The position numbers were made by a program, and so were the translations under genes. A DNA stretch of 64,000 nt, taken from NCBI RefSeq assembly GCF_004027225.2, contig NC_044279.2, positions 49,252,744 through 49,316,743 on the forward strand. The letters are read 5' to 3'. The notes beneath the pieces are model-generated. The model saw only the letters and a list, made by a program, of their open reading frames with translations. It ran no database searches and was not told where the DNA came from. Positions 35,693-48,700 of this stretch are shown piece after piece (positions within the stretch are counted from its first letter, which is position 1; every line of letters starts with the position of its first letter). This DNA is from Strigops habroptila. Its lineage: Eukaryota; Chordata; Aves; Psittaciformes; Psittacidae.

Positions 35693-38046
35693 TAGAAAAT
35701 ATTTTCAGATCCTTGAATGAAAGATGCAAGGAATTGTTATTAAAGTTGTTATTCAATTGAGACAGAATGTAAAAGGGATAGTCATTTGTTTCCAAATCCA
35801 TTTTCACTGAAATCCAAGAAGAAAGATCTTTAAAAAAGATAATGATAGAACTAGAATTAGTTGCTGGAATTACAGGCTAATATGCTGAACTAATTAAGCC
35901 AGCAAAGAGATCCAATTATGTTTGCCAAAGATTTTCTTTGAGTTAAAGATACCGAGTACATCATCAAATGAGAGAAGTCAAAATACGAAGCATAGGTTAA
36001 TCTTTAAAACAGAGTGGGTGAAAGGGTCCAGAGGCAAGTGCCGAAGTCAAATATTTACCACTGCAATTTGATTTTCCACTTTGAAACCCCGGAGATAATT
36101 AGAATTATTCTCATTTGTCTCCCATGTCAGCATGATTTAGGATTCTACTTAATGTTCAAAGAAAAAAAGCACAAAAATCTCAGTGTCACACAGTGGAAAA
36201 CCAGAGTATGCTACATAAGAAGTCATCGCAAGGTGATGGGCCTGGCTCGGTAGTCTCTCCGAGTTGTGCTCAGGACAGCTGTGAGGAGGGTGAAGCTTTG
36301 TGAAGAGTCGTGCATGCTCAGGGCTGGTTTAGCTCCTGGCCTGACATCCAGAATTGAAAAGAACATTTCAGCAGCCACCAAAACCCAGTGGTGTCCTAGG
36401 GAAAGCTCCTTGCTTCCTGGCAGTCATGTGCCTCCTTGCCAAGGCCTGGGGAGGTCAGCACAGGGAACTTTCTTGGGGAGCCAACTACAGCCTTGCACAA
36501 TTGCTTGGTATGACCTGCCTTGCATAGGCAGCCTTCACTCTTTGCCATGATAGTACCACTCTGCTTTAGGAACTGGGCTTCTTGCTGTGGTCCCTTCCCC
36601 AAAGGTGATACACCAAGATGTCCCAGTGATTTCTTATAAATACCAACAAGAAACACCGCACATTCACTGGCATAAAAAAAATGCCAACAAAAGTCCTAGC
36701 AGCAGGAAAAATAGATTTAACTGAGGGGGTGTAATAGAATGAAGCAAAAAATGCTGGTCATGTTTACTTAAAAACCTGAAAATCTCTAATTGTTCAACTT
36801 CAAGGCTTCAGGGCTTGGAAGGCAGGTACTCACTCACCTGCCTGTAAACACAGTTATGCTCCACAGTGAGGAGATAAAGAAAAAAAAGACAGAGGATATT
36901 GTTACAGGAAAGAAAAAGCTTTAGATTCTATGTATTGAATATAGAACAGAATAATGAGTATTGGCCTTAGAAGTAAAACATGTTTGGTTTAAAATCAAAT
37001 CAGGACAGTAAAATGGAGCGGGGGTAGAAGACTTTTAAGAATGCTGTAGATCCCTTAAGACTCAGATATCCGAGAAGTCAGATGATAGATGATCTAAAAA
37101 TGACTAATGATTGGTTAATGAGGATTAATAGATGCAATAAGAATGTGCTCCTCCTTGCTGTAGGGAAATACTAATGGCATTTTGTATAACAATGACATGA
37201 GGGGTTTTTTTCCTGATTCTGAGTTCACTTATACAGACTAGAAATTAAATGAACTTGGAAAATCAAAACTCCATTGGCAAAGGAAAGTGAAAGGGGTGTT
37301 TCGGATCTACCAATTCTGAGGGTACACAAGATAAAGACTCACTTGAAACCAGCTCTCTATAGAAATGCAAAGTTTTGCTACAGTTTTCATGTCTAACTTT
37401 GAAGACAATCTTCTACTAAGTAATTTTCTACTTAGCTTTAGAAAGCAGAAGCAGTGAAAATATGTATTACCTTTGAGGAAGCGCTTTTATTTTACCAGAT
37501 GAAAATAATAAAACCAAACCCTCCTTCCATAACCTTCAGCATGACCAGAGTAACAGCTGTATTCCAAGTCAAGATTCAGATGTAACAATTTTCAGTTACT
37601 TGCTGCTGCTATTGCAAGTAAACACAAAGGCTGTAGTGGGGTATGTGATATAGAGGTACGTTGGTAACATGTTGTACTTAAAAATGGACTTGACAGGTTT
37701 AGATCAGAAACTTCTGTTTGGAATCTATTAATTACAATAGGGGTTACTAATAATGTATAACTGATATTTAATAATGCTATTTTAATTAATAAATTAATAT
37801 GATGTGTCTCCAAGATGTCCCAGTAAAGAATAAGGACCTGGCGCGCTGTGCTGGATGCTTTTTACTCGATACTGAAAATACAGCCCTGCCTCCGAGGTGA
37901 CCATTTAAGATGTGGCCGGTGCCGCACTCGGTGCCACTCAAACCGATCCTATAGCGGAGACCAGAATGGATTCGTTGCTCAACACGTGCCCGGCGCCACC
38001 TTCCCTCAGCGAATTTCCGGCAGGGAGCTCAGTGCCGGTGCCTGTC

Positions 38047-38112
38047 TCCCCAGAAGCCCAACCGGGCACCCGGCACCGCGGGCCCCCTCCCCAGAAGCCC
38101 AACCGGGCACCC
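38047..38112. repeat. 41-bp-period direct repeat in CpG island
   Basis: An identical 25-bp segment beginning TCCCCAGAAGCCCAACCGGG occurs at 38,047-38,071 and 38,088-38,112. The spacing of 41 bp suggests a local tandem duplication in the promoter flank. Confidence 0.9.
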
Positions 38113-38388
38113 AGGCTCGGCCCGTGCCTCCGGCAAGCCCGCTCGGCAAGGCCAGACGCCCGCCGGGTCCCTGCCCGGGCGCGCCCCAGGTGCCGCGCCT
38201 CAGCGCCGAGCGACGCCTCTTGGCCTCAGGGTACGTCCCCAGCGGCGGGAAAGACGCACTCCCGGCCGCCGCCTCGCCCCTTCCGGGCCACCGTAGCCGC
38301 TGGAGGACGAGGCGGCGCGCGGGGGCTGTTGGGACGGGCTGTGAAGTTGGATCCGGCGCGGAAAGTCGGCCCGTGAGGGAGGGCGCTC

Positions 38389-38447
38389 ATTGGCCGAGAG
38401 TGCGCCGGACCCCGGAGGGAACTGGGAGCAGGAGGGCCTGAGCCAAT
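38389..38447. promoter_or_regulatory. Pair of CCAAT boxes in opposite orientation
   Basis: ATTGG at 38,389-38,393 and CCAAT at 38,443-38,447, 54 bp apart and followed by GGGGCGG. Such pairs are typical NF-Y sites in TATA-less promoters, including those of mitotic genes. NF-Y binding here is inferred. Confidence 0.6.
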
Positions 38448-39658
38448 CGGGGCGGCCGGCGCCTGGTGCTGGGCCCGATCCCGATCCCCGAGGAGGCGCC
38501 GGGCCGGGCTGGGAAGGGAAGGGGCGCAGGCTCCGCTCAGTGCCTGCCCTGCCAGGTGCGCAGCGGTGGCGGGGAGAGCGCGGAACGGGAGGGCGGCCCG
38601 CCGCGGGGCCCGGCCTTGGCGGGAGCGGGGCCGAGGCCAGGGCCGGGTGGTGTCGATGCCGAACGTCTCGTCCCGCGGCCTCCGGGGCTGAAGGTGCTGA
38701 GCGGGGAGAGAAGCCCCATGCGAGGCGGGAGCAGCAGCGAGAGAGCGGTGCGCAGCTCCGCGGGCTGATGCCTTGGGCAACGGCCGAGCGCGGGCGGTTG
38801 TGGGCGCTTGAGTTTCCTCGCTAACGTTGTCAGTGTTGTGTACCATTCTCGGCAGTGAGAATTAGTGGCCTAAAGCTGTGTAGAAAGGTCCCGGAAACTT
38901 TTGTCTAAAGGGTGGTAATGCTCTCAAGTGAAGGAGAGGCTTACCTTTGAGTTCTTGTTTGTTGCTAGTTTAAAATTACTCAGAGTGAGAAGCTGAGTAT
39001 AAACTTTACAGATCTGGAGTCTGCTTCTTAACTCTTAAAATAGCGTCAATCTAAACAAGTAGTAGCACGTTGTCGTTGGTCTTCTTGTTTTATAACTTTG
39101 TGTACGCTGCGTTGGAATGTGATTGTTGTCGTTCGTATTCTACTCTTAAAAGTTTAGTTTAAAGGATTCTCGGGTGTCTCCTTCAGGGCGGTGAGGTGAA
39201 CGCTGAAGTGAGTCCTTTAGGTCCAAACTTCCAGCCTTCCCCCGCAACAGCCGGTTTGATTCTAGCTTGTATATCTCCATCTACTGGTGGGAAAGGAGGC
39301 TTTGAACTACTCACGGCTTCGTGCCTGGCAGCTGTTAACTGTGGAGATAGGAGTGTCATTCTAGTCTCTTGATGATGCCCCTGAGTGGATGGCTTTTCCT
39401 TTGTGAAAAGGAAGGCATACTTTTTTTTGCAAGAATCCAAGTAACAAGACTGTGGAGTGTCTGCTGCTTTCAGTAGTATATTCAGCTGAATGGTACTAAT
39501 TGTGTAACTCCAAGTAAATGTTCGTGTTATCAAGAAAATAGTATTGAATGGTATAGATGAAAATATTTTTGACTTCTGAAGTTGGTTGTTGAATATTTTT
39601 ACTTTGTATACATATGAATTTTAATTTTTTAATTTATTTTTGAAAAACAGGTGCAGCC

Positions 39659-39794
39659 ATGCAAGAAAGCATACGTTTTGCTTCATCAGGAGATGACATT
39701 AAAATTTGGGATTCCACATCTCTAACTGTGGTGGAGCAGTTCAACCCACACACCCCCACACATCCAGTCAGCTCACTATGTTGGGCCAGCAATA
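39659..39794 (+). CDS. NEDD1: NEDD1 coding exon 1
   Basis: Acceptor TTTTTGAAAAACAG at 39,650 leads into GTGCAGCC and the start ATG. It encodes residues 1-45 plus one base ([20 protein letters not shown], ending CWASN). Donor A/GTATCCTTT is of U12 type. Confidence 0.95.
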
Positions 39795-42700
39795 GTATCC
39801 TTTACAGTTTGAGCCATAGTTTTGTGGGTGTTCTGCAAAATTTCAGTAATTTATTTATTACATTTGTTAAAGTGTCTGTAAATTACAGGCCTGATGTGGT
39901 TTTGAAGTCTCGTATGAAAAGATTTGTGTATATTGTCAAGAAAATTTTGTGGTTCTCTGTTGAAGTGATTTACAAAATCAACTCATGCTGGTAAATGCTT
40001 CTGAAGAAGTTTCTCTTCCTTTACGAGGCTAACACTTTTTTAATGATTATGATATGCTTGAATTGCCTACTAACTGTAAAGCTTACTCATTTGTTTCTTC
40101 AATAGTTGATTGCAATATTCACTTTCAACACAGTGCTTAATTTACTGACAAGGTTGAACAAAGCAATTGCTAGTGTAGTAAAATTCTATTCATAGTGTAG
40201 AAAGGAAAATTGTAATGAAAGATTTTGTTTGTTTGTTTTTTCTTGAACAGCTTCTCATTGATTCTGATAGGCTTTGATAGCATATACTTACCATTTACTC
40301 TGTAGGCACTGGTTTTCTTTGTGCTGTTAGTAGCATTTACAGAGAAAGCATAAATGTGTTGGATGTGCAGGAAAACATTCATAGGATGGTGGTAATTCAT
40401 GTGTGAGAATGGATCTGGTCCATTCAGACCTTTCACCTCAGTCTAGGAGGCCTACTGTAGGATGATGGTATGGAGTGCCACGTGAATATATGAGTAATGC
40501 AAATGGTGTCAGGTGAAATGCAAAATTTGTCAGTAATGCAAAAATTTGTCAGTAATGCAAAAATTGTCAGGTGAACAGCTTGTATGGCTGTCATGGGAAA
40601 AGGTGGCAATGTCTGATCTTGATGTAAAAGGACAGGATGCTGGCACGTAACAGTTAAGTCCTGCAGGTTCTGAATATCTGTCCTCTAAGTCTGCAAGTAA
40701 GTGGATGCCTGAGAAAAGAAGTTAAAACAATCAGAGCTCAAATGAATGTTTTGGATATGGAGCAGCTTGCAGAGAAATTGAAGTACAGATACAATTCTTA
40801 TATATATATACACTTATATGTGTTGTTTAATAAACTTTAGCTTACTCCGTATGCTTTTGAATGTTTGTTTGTAAATTTGTTAGGGGTAAAGCACTGGGTT
40901 TGGTTCTGTGTAATTCTGTAAGCTTCTGCCTTAAAATAATGAAAGCAATAGGAAGCACTAATCTGCCTACCCGTTCTTTGGTGTTAAATCCAGCCAATTA
41001 ACCTGTATATTCTTAAATAAGCAAATAAAAATCACTATGGGCATTGGCCTGAAGACATATGGGACACCAACCTAAATGATTACATGATTTGTTTAGTGGG
41101 GGTGCAGGGGCAGATTCCCTGCTCTGTAGTTCTATATCAACGGCTTTTCTTACTACTTTGAAGTACTTGGTGTTATAAAAGGTTCTTTTTGGGTTTTTGT
41201 TTTTCTTCCCTCAGTACAGAGGTAGACAAATTAGCAAACAGTCGTGGCAAACCATATAGTTTCTAGACTATAAACAGGACTGTTCTTTAAATCCATACTC
41301 TGCTAGACATTCCTTTGAACTCTAGTGGTAAGTGGGGCTCTTACTTGGGGGTGGTGGGGAAACAAAAAGGTAGGCCGGATAAGCTGTCTCAGTGGTAAAG
41401 AACTCTTAAATAATATCTGTCAAATACTTCTCTCTGAAAGAAATGTTCTGCCTTTTACTTGGAAGTAAGCACTGTAGTTAATGCAAGAGCTTCTTAATGA
41501 AAGCTTGGAAAATAGCCTTATGTTTCTATTTCTAGGTCCCTTCAAGGTACAGTACTTTACACTGTTTAACCAATCTGTCTTCAGTAAGGGAAACTTGCTG
41601 TTGCTTTTATTAATCACCAGTGTAACACAATTATGGTCCTTAACTTGTGACTAAGATAGATACCTGGCCACTGCTTCTGCTGCTGGTGATAAAATAGTTG
41701 TTTCAAGCTGTAAAAGCAAACTCGTTCCACTCTTTGAAATAGCTGAAGGAGTAAGTACAAGTTATGCTATTCCCTGTTTTTTTCCCCACTCCACCTTGTG
41801 TTCTGTTTGTATTGCATCTGTTCAGCATATTGGGGTCAATTTAATTTTAGTATTGTTAGAGTTATGACACATGTAAAAACATTTCCTTGTGTATAGTTAA
41901 ATACATGGGGAAGGGGGCCGGGGGATAATGCTTCTAAAAGAGCATGTGATGCTTGTATAGCTTTATGCTAGGGGAATTGGCCTGTAGAGCCCCAACATGA
42001 TAGCACAAGGCAGTCAGTGGTTCAAACTTGATCTGATGTGTAGGTGACTGCAGAGAGCTCAAGTTTGAACTGCATTTTCCAACTTGAGTTGTCAATATTA
42101 CGCATGGCTGTGAATTGCAGATTGTAAAACATGAGGCTGTGTAAAGGTTATTCTAAGGGCATGCATGTGCCAGCTTTTGAAAATACATGAAATTCTGTTA
42201 TGGTGGGGTTTTTTTCCCCTGTTAAATGGAAGTGTTAGCTAAAAACTCATCAGAAAGCTGGACTTAGTTTTAGGAGAGTATCTTGGCTGGTTACTTGATT
42301 GACTTGTTAGTGTTCTAAATCATTCTAATTATTCTCTTTGGATAGCTATTCTAATGCTAATTTGGACTGGAAACTTTCTGAAAAGGTGTTCAAACAGGGC
42401 CTTAAGGTTGCTGAAGCATAGGCTTTCAAAGGTGGTGTGTTTGTCCTGGAGATTTCGCTAAATCTGATTTGTTACTAATGCAATCATTTCCAATTTTTCC
42501 ATGTCAGTAATTAGATGGACTTGTATTTTCTTCATTCAAATCTCAGGAACTTAAAAGTGAATTTTCAACATGGTAGAACTGCATAATAATTTGCCCTCTA
42601 TGTAGGTCTATCATTAAGATTGACGTTTTCTCCAAGAGCTGGTACTTCAGCTGTTTTAAAAAGAATCACTTTATCGAATTATGAGGTTTGCTGCTATAAT

Positions 42701-45700
42701 ATTCTTTGTAATGTTTAGGGAATGTGAAGTACATGACTTAGACAACTTTTTGATTTTCTTTTAAGGAGGTGGGGTTTTTTGTGGGTTTTTTCTTTTTTTG
42801 AACTTAGCATTTTCTTTTTAAGACTCTGTATTGGAATAGAAGTCTTATGATTGCACTTTAGTGGGCTGTAATTTAAAGGGAAAATGCGTATTGAAGGAAA
42901 AGCTGATAAAAAATTGAAATAGGAAAATAAGAGTTGATTAATCAATTTATTTAGATCTTGAAGTATATTAAACTTGTGTCCAAACTGAATTGCATTTTAA
43001 ATGGGAAATGGCTGTAGTGTACCGATAGCACTGTTGGTCAGTGGAACTATGTGTGTTAATGAAGATGAAAACACAAATTACAGTGCTTTTAAGTAGGCTT
43101 GAATAAACTCCTTAATTATCTTTAACATACTTTTTTTTTCTCTTCTCCATCAGGCAAACCAGACATGTGTGAGCTTAAATTCTAGTTCTTCATATATTGT
43201 AAGTGGAGGCCTTGATAACACAGTTGGTATCTGGGATCTGAAATCCAGAAAGGTTTATCGTAGCCTTAAGGTAAGTTTAGCTGAGGAAGCGCTGTAGCTT
43301 TCATGACTTCCAAGTTTTGCTGCCAGCTGTAAAAAAATGTGCTTTCTCTAAGTCGTGTATCTGGAGGATCAAGTTCACAGATGGGAGCAAGCACACCTAA
43401 GTGTCTTGTTCAATTTTCTGTTTTTATAGAATGGTTTGGGTTGGAAGGGACATTAAAGATCATGTAGTTCCAACCCCCCTGCCAAGGGCAGGGACATGTT
43501 CCATTGGAGCAGGTTGCTCAAAGCCCTGTCCAACCTGGCCTTGAGCACTGGTGTGGAAGGGATATCCAGGGCTGCTCTGGGCAACCTGTGCCAGTGCCTC
43601 ACCACTCTCACAGTAAAAACTTCTTCCTTATATCTAACCTACATGTCTCCTGTTTAAGTTCTTTATGTGCTGTAAAAACTAAATTTAATTTAACAAGTGT
43701 ACTTAACTTGATGTCTACAGAGTACAATACTATAATAATGTGCATTTAAATTTTAAGAATAGGCTTTTTATCTTTGGAGTTTTGTATTGATATTCCCTGA
43801 TGGGCACGTTTTCCAAGGGCAGCATTTCAGATAACTGCTGTTTCTGATATGTTGAACCAGACAACACTTTTGTATTGGTAGAATACAGAAGCAGAACTAT
43901 GTAATACAGAACTGGAACATGGTTGTCATCTTCTAACTGATCCAGTATGAATTCTTTAAAACTTTTTTATGATGAACAAAACTTAGGATGGTCTGGTATA
44001 TTTCCATGATGCCTTCAGTAGATGATTTGCTCTCATTTAGGATCCTTGTTAAAGAGGCTATAATACTTTAGCTTTCTTTTTATTTTTTAAATTTTTTTTT
44101 TCTTGAACTTTTAAGGTTACAGTTTGAGACAATACTAAGTAGCTAATACAATATTTAAATATTTTTTTCTCCTTTTTGGGCTAGAAGTACTTGATTGTCT
44201 TCCCCTATATATTCAGTAAACACAGTATCATCATTGCAAATGACTATATTGAAAGGCTATTTGATAAATACGTGTTAACATTAAAAAGTGATGGAAGGGG
44301 AAGTTGGTAGTAGTACACCAGATTAACAGAAAACCTATTCAGATATCACTGGTTTCTGGAAGAGTTTACTTTTATAATAACATTAATAACGTGTCATCGA
44401 TATCTCTGTGGTTGTCCTATAAAAGTATTTTATATAATTACAGCATCATCTTTACTAATTTATTAAAACAATCCTCTGAAAACAATCAGACAGTTAAAAT
44501 GTAATGGAGTGGTTGATGTTCAGTATGTTCTGCTACTGTTTCCTGGGATATTCCGTAATAACTCTTAATCTTTCTAAATGTTACAGATTATCAGAAAACA
44601 AACCATCAAGCTGAAGTTTTTCTGAAAAAGCACAGATTAGGAAGAAATATGGTTATCTTGAATGTCTTTAACCATCTCCCTCTAACCTTGCTCCCCCACA
44701 GGATCATAAAGATGAAGTCACGTGTGTTACATATAATTGGAATGATGGCTACATTGCCTCTGGATCTTTGAGTGGTGAAATTATCCTACACAGTGTTACC
44801 ACCAATTTATCAAGTACTCCCTTTGGTTATGGAAGCCGTCAGGTAGGCTGTCTGTATTAAGTTCTTTTCAGGTGTGAAGCCTTAATTCACAGTGTTTAGA
44901 AATTGAAAGTACATATCAAGAGCTTTTGAGTTTTGTTAATCTGTTTCCTTTTAATTTTTAAGAGTGCACTTACAGAAAGGAAAAAACAGACCATTGTATG
45001 TACTCTAGTCTTCAATTATAAGCGACATTGAAATTCAAATTTCTCAAATACCTTTATTTATATATAGGTTACAGCAAATTTTACTTTGTAGGCTCTGATT
45101 CCTCAAGAACAAACTTCTACATATGTTAGAACTGAATGAAAAGCAGTTGGCTTTACATACCAAAGCAGGATTTCGGTGCACAATTTAATGTGTATTGTTA
45201 CAAAGAACAGAGACCACATAGCTTGGGTTCTGACTTACCTAAAGTAATCAGATTTACAACTGAACAGAGCCATCTGTATAGTAGGGATGAATATAAGCCT
45301 GCATTTGGAAATAATAAATTCATTTAATTTGGAGATTAAAATTGCACAGATGCTCAAAGAGAAAAGCAATGAGATTTCATATTACCTACTTAGGTGTTTA
45401 GGAAAGATTCTTGATAAGTAATTTGAAGGAAAACTCTGCAAAAGATAAACACAAAGCATGTGTACTACTTAAGGGCTTTGGTAGGGTTTTACACTGCAAT
45501 TTCTTTTTGCAGGCTCAGAAGATTCTGAAGAATTAGTGGATGTCATTAGGGGAATTCCCTTGATACAAGAGCACCTGCAGTAGTAAATGAGCTGTGTTGT
45601 CCCATCAGAAGTTCCAGTGTGTGTTCTTAGTTTAAATGTTGTCTTAGGCACAGTTAAGTGCTTGTGTTCTAGGCATTCTTTTATTTATTTACTTTTTTTA

Positions 45701-48700
45701 GTCCCAGGTAATTTTTACAGAGTTAGGAGCTGCCTAGGGGATGCAGAAACATTGCTTTGGTCCTAATTCTGACCTTTAATGTCGCAGGGAATACTGAAGT
45801 TGACTTACTCATTTTCTGTTACTGCAACAGCTTTTTCGGTCCTCGATTACAGATAGAGTGTGAAGTTAAATTTTTCTCCTGTCTAGCATGAACAATATAA
45901 CTCAGTGAAAAACCTCTTACAACTTTATAGCATCACGGGAATTGTGGTATACTTTCTGTTGAAAAATCTCTGTTAAATTCAAACTCTCTATGCTCTTAAG
46001 TGCTACAGTGTCTTTGATCCATCACCAGTCTCATACTTATATTGAAGCAAAATTGTACTTCATACTTGGTTTGATCTTAAAAATCCATCTCTGTAGTCAG
46101 TTCATTTTTCTGATTGGATTGTTATGATCTTATGAAAAATGTGGAGGGGAGGCAGGAGCGATGGGGAAATCCATGGTGGGATTACACAGCTGAGGTGAAC
46201 ATCCAGAGCAGGGACTATGCTGCTAGTTAATTGGAAAATTAAGAAATTCTTATGAGGATGATTTACATCAACCTGTTTGATATACTTGACTCTTTCCACT
46301 AAAAAGTGATTAGGAATAAGTGATGCAATGAATAGCTATTTTGGTAGATGAGGTCAAGAGGCCTACTGCAAAGCTGAGTGACCTTTAAGATGGATAAAGA
46401 TATTTGAAGTTTTAAATCAAAGTAATTGCAAGCACAGAGCTACTGTTCACTTTCAAAAGGGTCTATAACATTTTCTAAAGGGGGACAGTTTTTTGATTGC
46501 AGTCTTAATTTAAAATGGAATTGAGCTGCAATTATGTAGTGAGATGGCTACTTGGATGCCTCAGTTTGTCAGCTTATTTTATATCCTAAAAATTATCTTT
46601 CTTCTTATGTGCAAAAATAGCTTTATTTTTTGTTTGGGGGTTTAATTAGTACTTGTAAAGAATTTCAGGGTTAATTGTGCAGTGGAGCAAATATCTGAAG
46701 GCTTGTGTAATTCTGTTAAATATAAAAAGCCTTTACTTGATTTATAGTTTAGGGGCCTAGTTTTCTAAGAGTAATCTTGAATAGATACACAGTGTATTGT
46801 CCTATTTGATCCTGGCACTAGCTGTCTGGCTTAGTAAGGGTCATCTCTCCCTAGTAACTTTTTTTACAATTGGGGAATGTGAGGTCAAACTAACCTCATA
46901 AAATTTAGCTTGTCTGTGTTTGATTCACCATGATGGAATGTAGTTTCCTTGCCAGTTAATTTCTGATATTGGATAGACTCTAAAAGTAGTAGAACAGCCC
47001 AAGGTTGCAGTGCTTTCTGTGACTTTAAACAATTTTCTTTTCATATGAGCATGGGCCTATATTCTAGTAACTGATTTTGATTTAGAAACGTCTTTGTGCT
47101 TTATTAGAGTTGAGTTCTTGCACAGAGTTGTTTGCAAATCCCATAATTTGTCTTTGCTGTTGGTATTCATTTAGACTACCAGATTCTTATCTACTTACTG
47201 GTATGAGGATGAATTAAGGTTTGTTTCGAAACATAATGTTTGCTCAAGTCTTCACTGCCTCATGGTATTCTCCTAGCAACAGGATTTAGTTCACTTGTTT
47301 GAACAGCTGGCTGATTTGTCAAGAAGTGTGATGAGTTCTGGTCACTCCATACAGTGACACAGCTTTAAAAGCTGAAGACTATCAACTGTCTTTACATCTG
47401 CTTTCTCGCTTACAAGGCTCAGTAAAGTATGAAGGAGATTAAGAAACTATACTATCTTTAAATAAGGTAATTAATGATGCTAGGCCACTTTTGGTTTAGT
47501 TTTGGGCTTTTCATTTGTTTCCCAGTGGTGAAAAACCCTAAGAGCAACTAGCTCTTCTCAGCAGTGGGCCAACTATTTTCCGAAGTGCACTGTTCCTCGT
47601 TTGGCTGTTTTACTGTGAAGCTTAAAGATAAAACTTCAAATTAATTGACTTGCTTTTGGGAGATCAAATGTTTTGGATTTGTCTTGTCAAGCAGCCTTTC
47701 AGAAATGAGGTTCTTTCATGCCTCCTTTCAGCTGTCTGGGCAGGAGTTTGAAACTTCCAACATGTAGCATATTCAGGAATGCATCTGATTGTCTCATAAA
47801 AGTGTACACAAATTTAAGCACCTCTGTTCCATGAGTCTGATCTAGCAATTGCATTGCTGCAAGTGAAGTTTGTTGCTAACCTGATTCAGTGAAAGTGAGG
47901 AGTGAATAGGAGCTTCCTCACATCTCCTTCATTGGCAACCTGAAATTAAACTTTTAAGCTTCTCTGAGGAAACACCATGACTTAAATGAGAAGTGGGGAA
48001 CAGAGGTAATACGGGGAAGGTATGTATATGGAAGAGAATGGAGAACTTGCCTTTGGCCTGTGAGATTAAAAGGGAAAATGAGAAAAGGAAATGGGAGACT
48101 TGGTGGTATAGTAAGGGAGGCTTGAGGAGAGCTGGAGAGAGTAATCTTGGTGGGCAGGAGGACAGAAGAGTGAGAAAATGGAACATGACTAAATGCCAGA
48201 GGCAGTAAGGAAGGTATTTGGAGGTGAAGAATTGAGAGAACTGTGAGGGACAGGCATGTTTGCCGTGTCAGTCATGTACATAATTGAAGCTGTTATTCCT
48301 GAGTCTCTCACTATTTCCTTTTTTAATGTAAACAGACTGAAAATGCTGATAAAAATGTCTCCATGTCCAGTGGAGGACCATATTAATTATAAATAGTCAT
48401 CATCTGTCCTATTTGAATATGCAGTTGAGGGTGCCGCTTTGTGGAGCAAAGAGGCGTCCAGCGAGACATGCAATACAAGTGATAGAAATTATGTTGGAGG
48501 CATATGAACCAACACATATCTCCATTAAAATGAAGTTAAAGAGAGAAATAGGATAAAATCCAGTACAGTGCATTGTGGTGTGGCCTATACTGGAATAATA
48601 TAATAGCTTTTTGAGAGCATTTTCAGACAGAGAAAACGGCTCTCATCTGGCTGAACTTGAGTAGAGCACTTGATTCAGTGCCTTGTGAGAAAGAGAGGAT

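Larger units (their letters stand above)
32230..37840. other. CFAP54-NEDD1 intergenic region
   Basis: Between the two genes there is about 5.6 kb of largely unique AT-rich DNA plus the CFAP54 3' UTR. It holds two old MIR-like fragments, a T/G-rich simple tract (33,966-34,017) and A-rich runs. Open frames of up to about 94 codons occur (for example 36,266-36,550 and 33,440-33,715) but they overlap others and show no protein character. Confidence 0.7.
37850..38860 (+). promoter_or_regulatory. CpG island: NEDD1 promoter and noncoding first exon
   Basis: About 1 kb of very GC-rich, CpG-dense DNA stands out against the AT-rich surroundings, 0.8-1.8 kb upstream of the NEDD1 start codon. It contains ATTGG (38,389), CCAAT (38,443) and GC boxes (GGGGCGG at 38,449), with no TATA box at a convincing position, a standard housekeeping-type promoter. 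The noncoding exon must end at a donor spliced to the acceptor at 39,650; possible donors are CAG/GTGCGC near 38,555 and GCA/GTGAGA at 38,854. The long open frames here (up to about 206 codons, both strands) are a by-product of GC-rich, stop-poor sequence. Confidence 0.8.

Noticed and set aside
36266..36656. Open frames of 94 (+) and 86 (-) codons upstream of NEDD1
   Set aside because: They overlap each other on opposite strands and show no domain or repeat family; chance frames in a locally GC-richer patch.
37848..38846. Long overlapping open frames on both strands of the CpG island (up to about 206 codons)
   Set aside because: GC-rich DNA has few stop codons, the frames overlap on both strands, and the peptides are Pro/Arg/Gly/Ala low complexity. 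The region is best read as promoter and noncoding exon.
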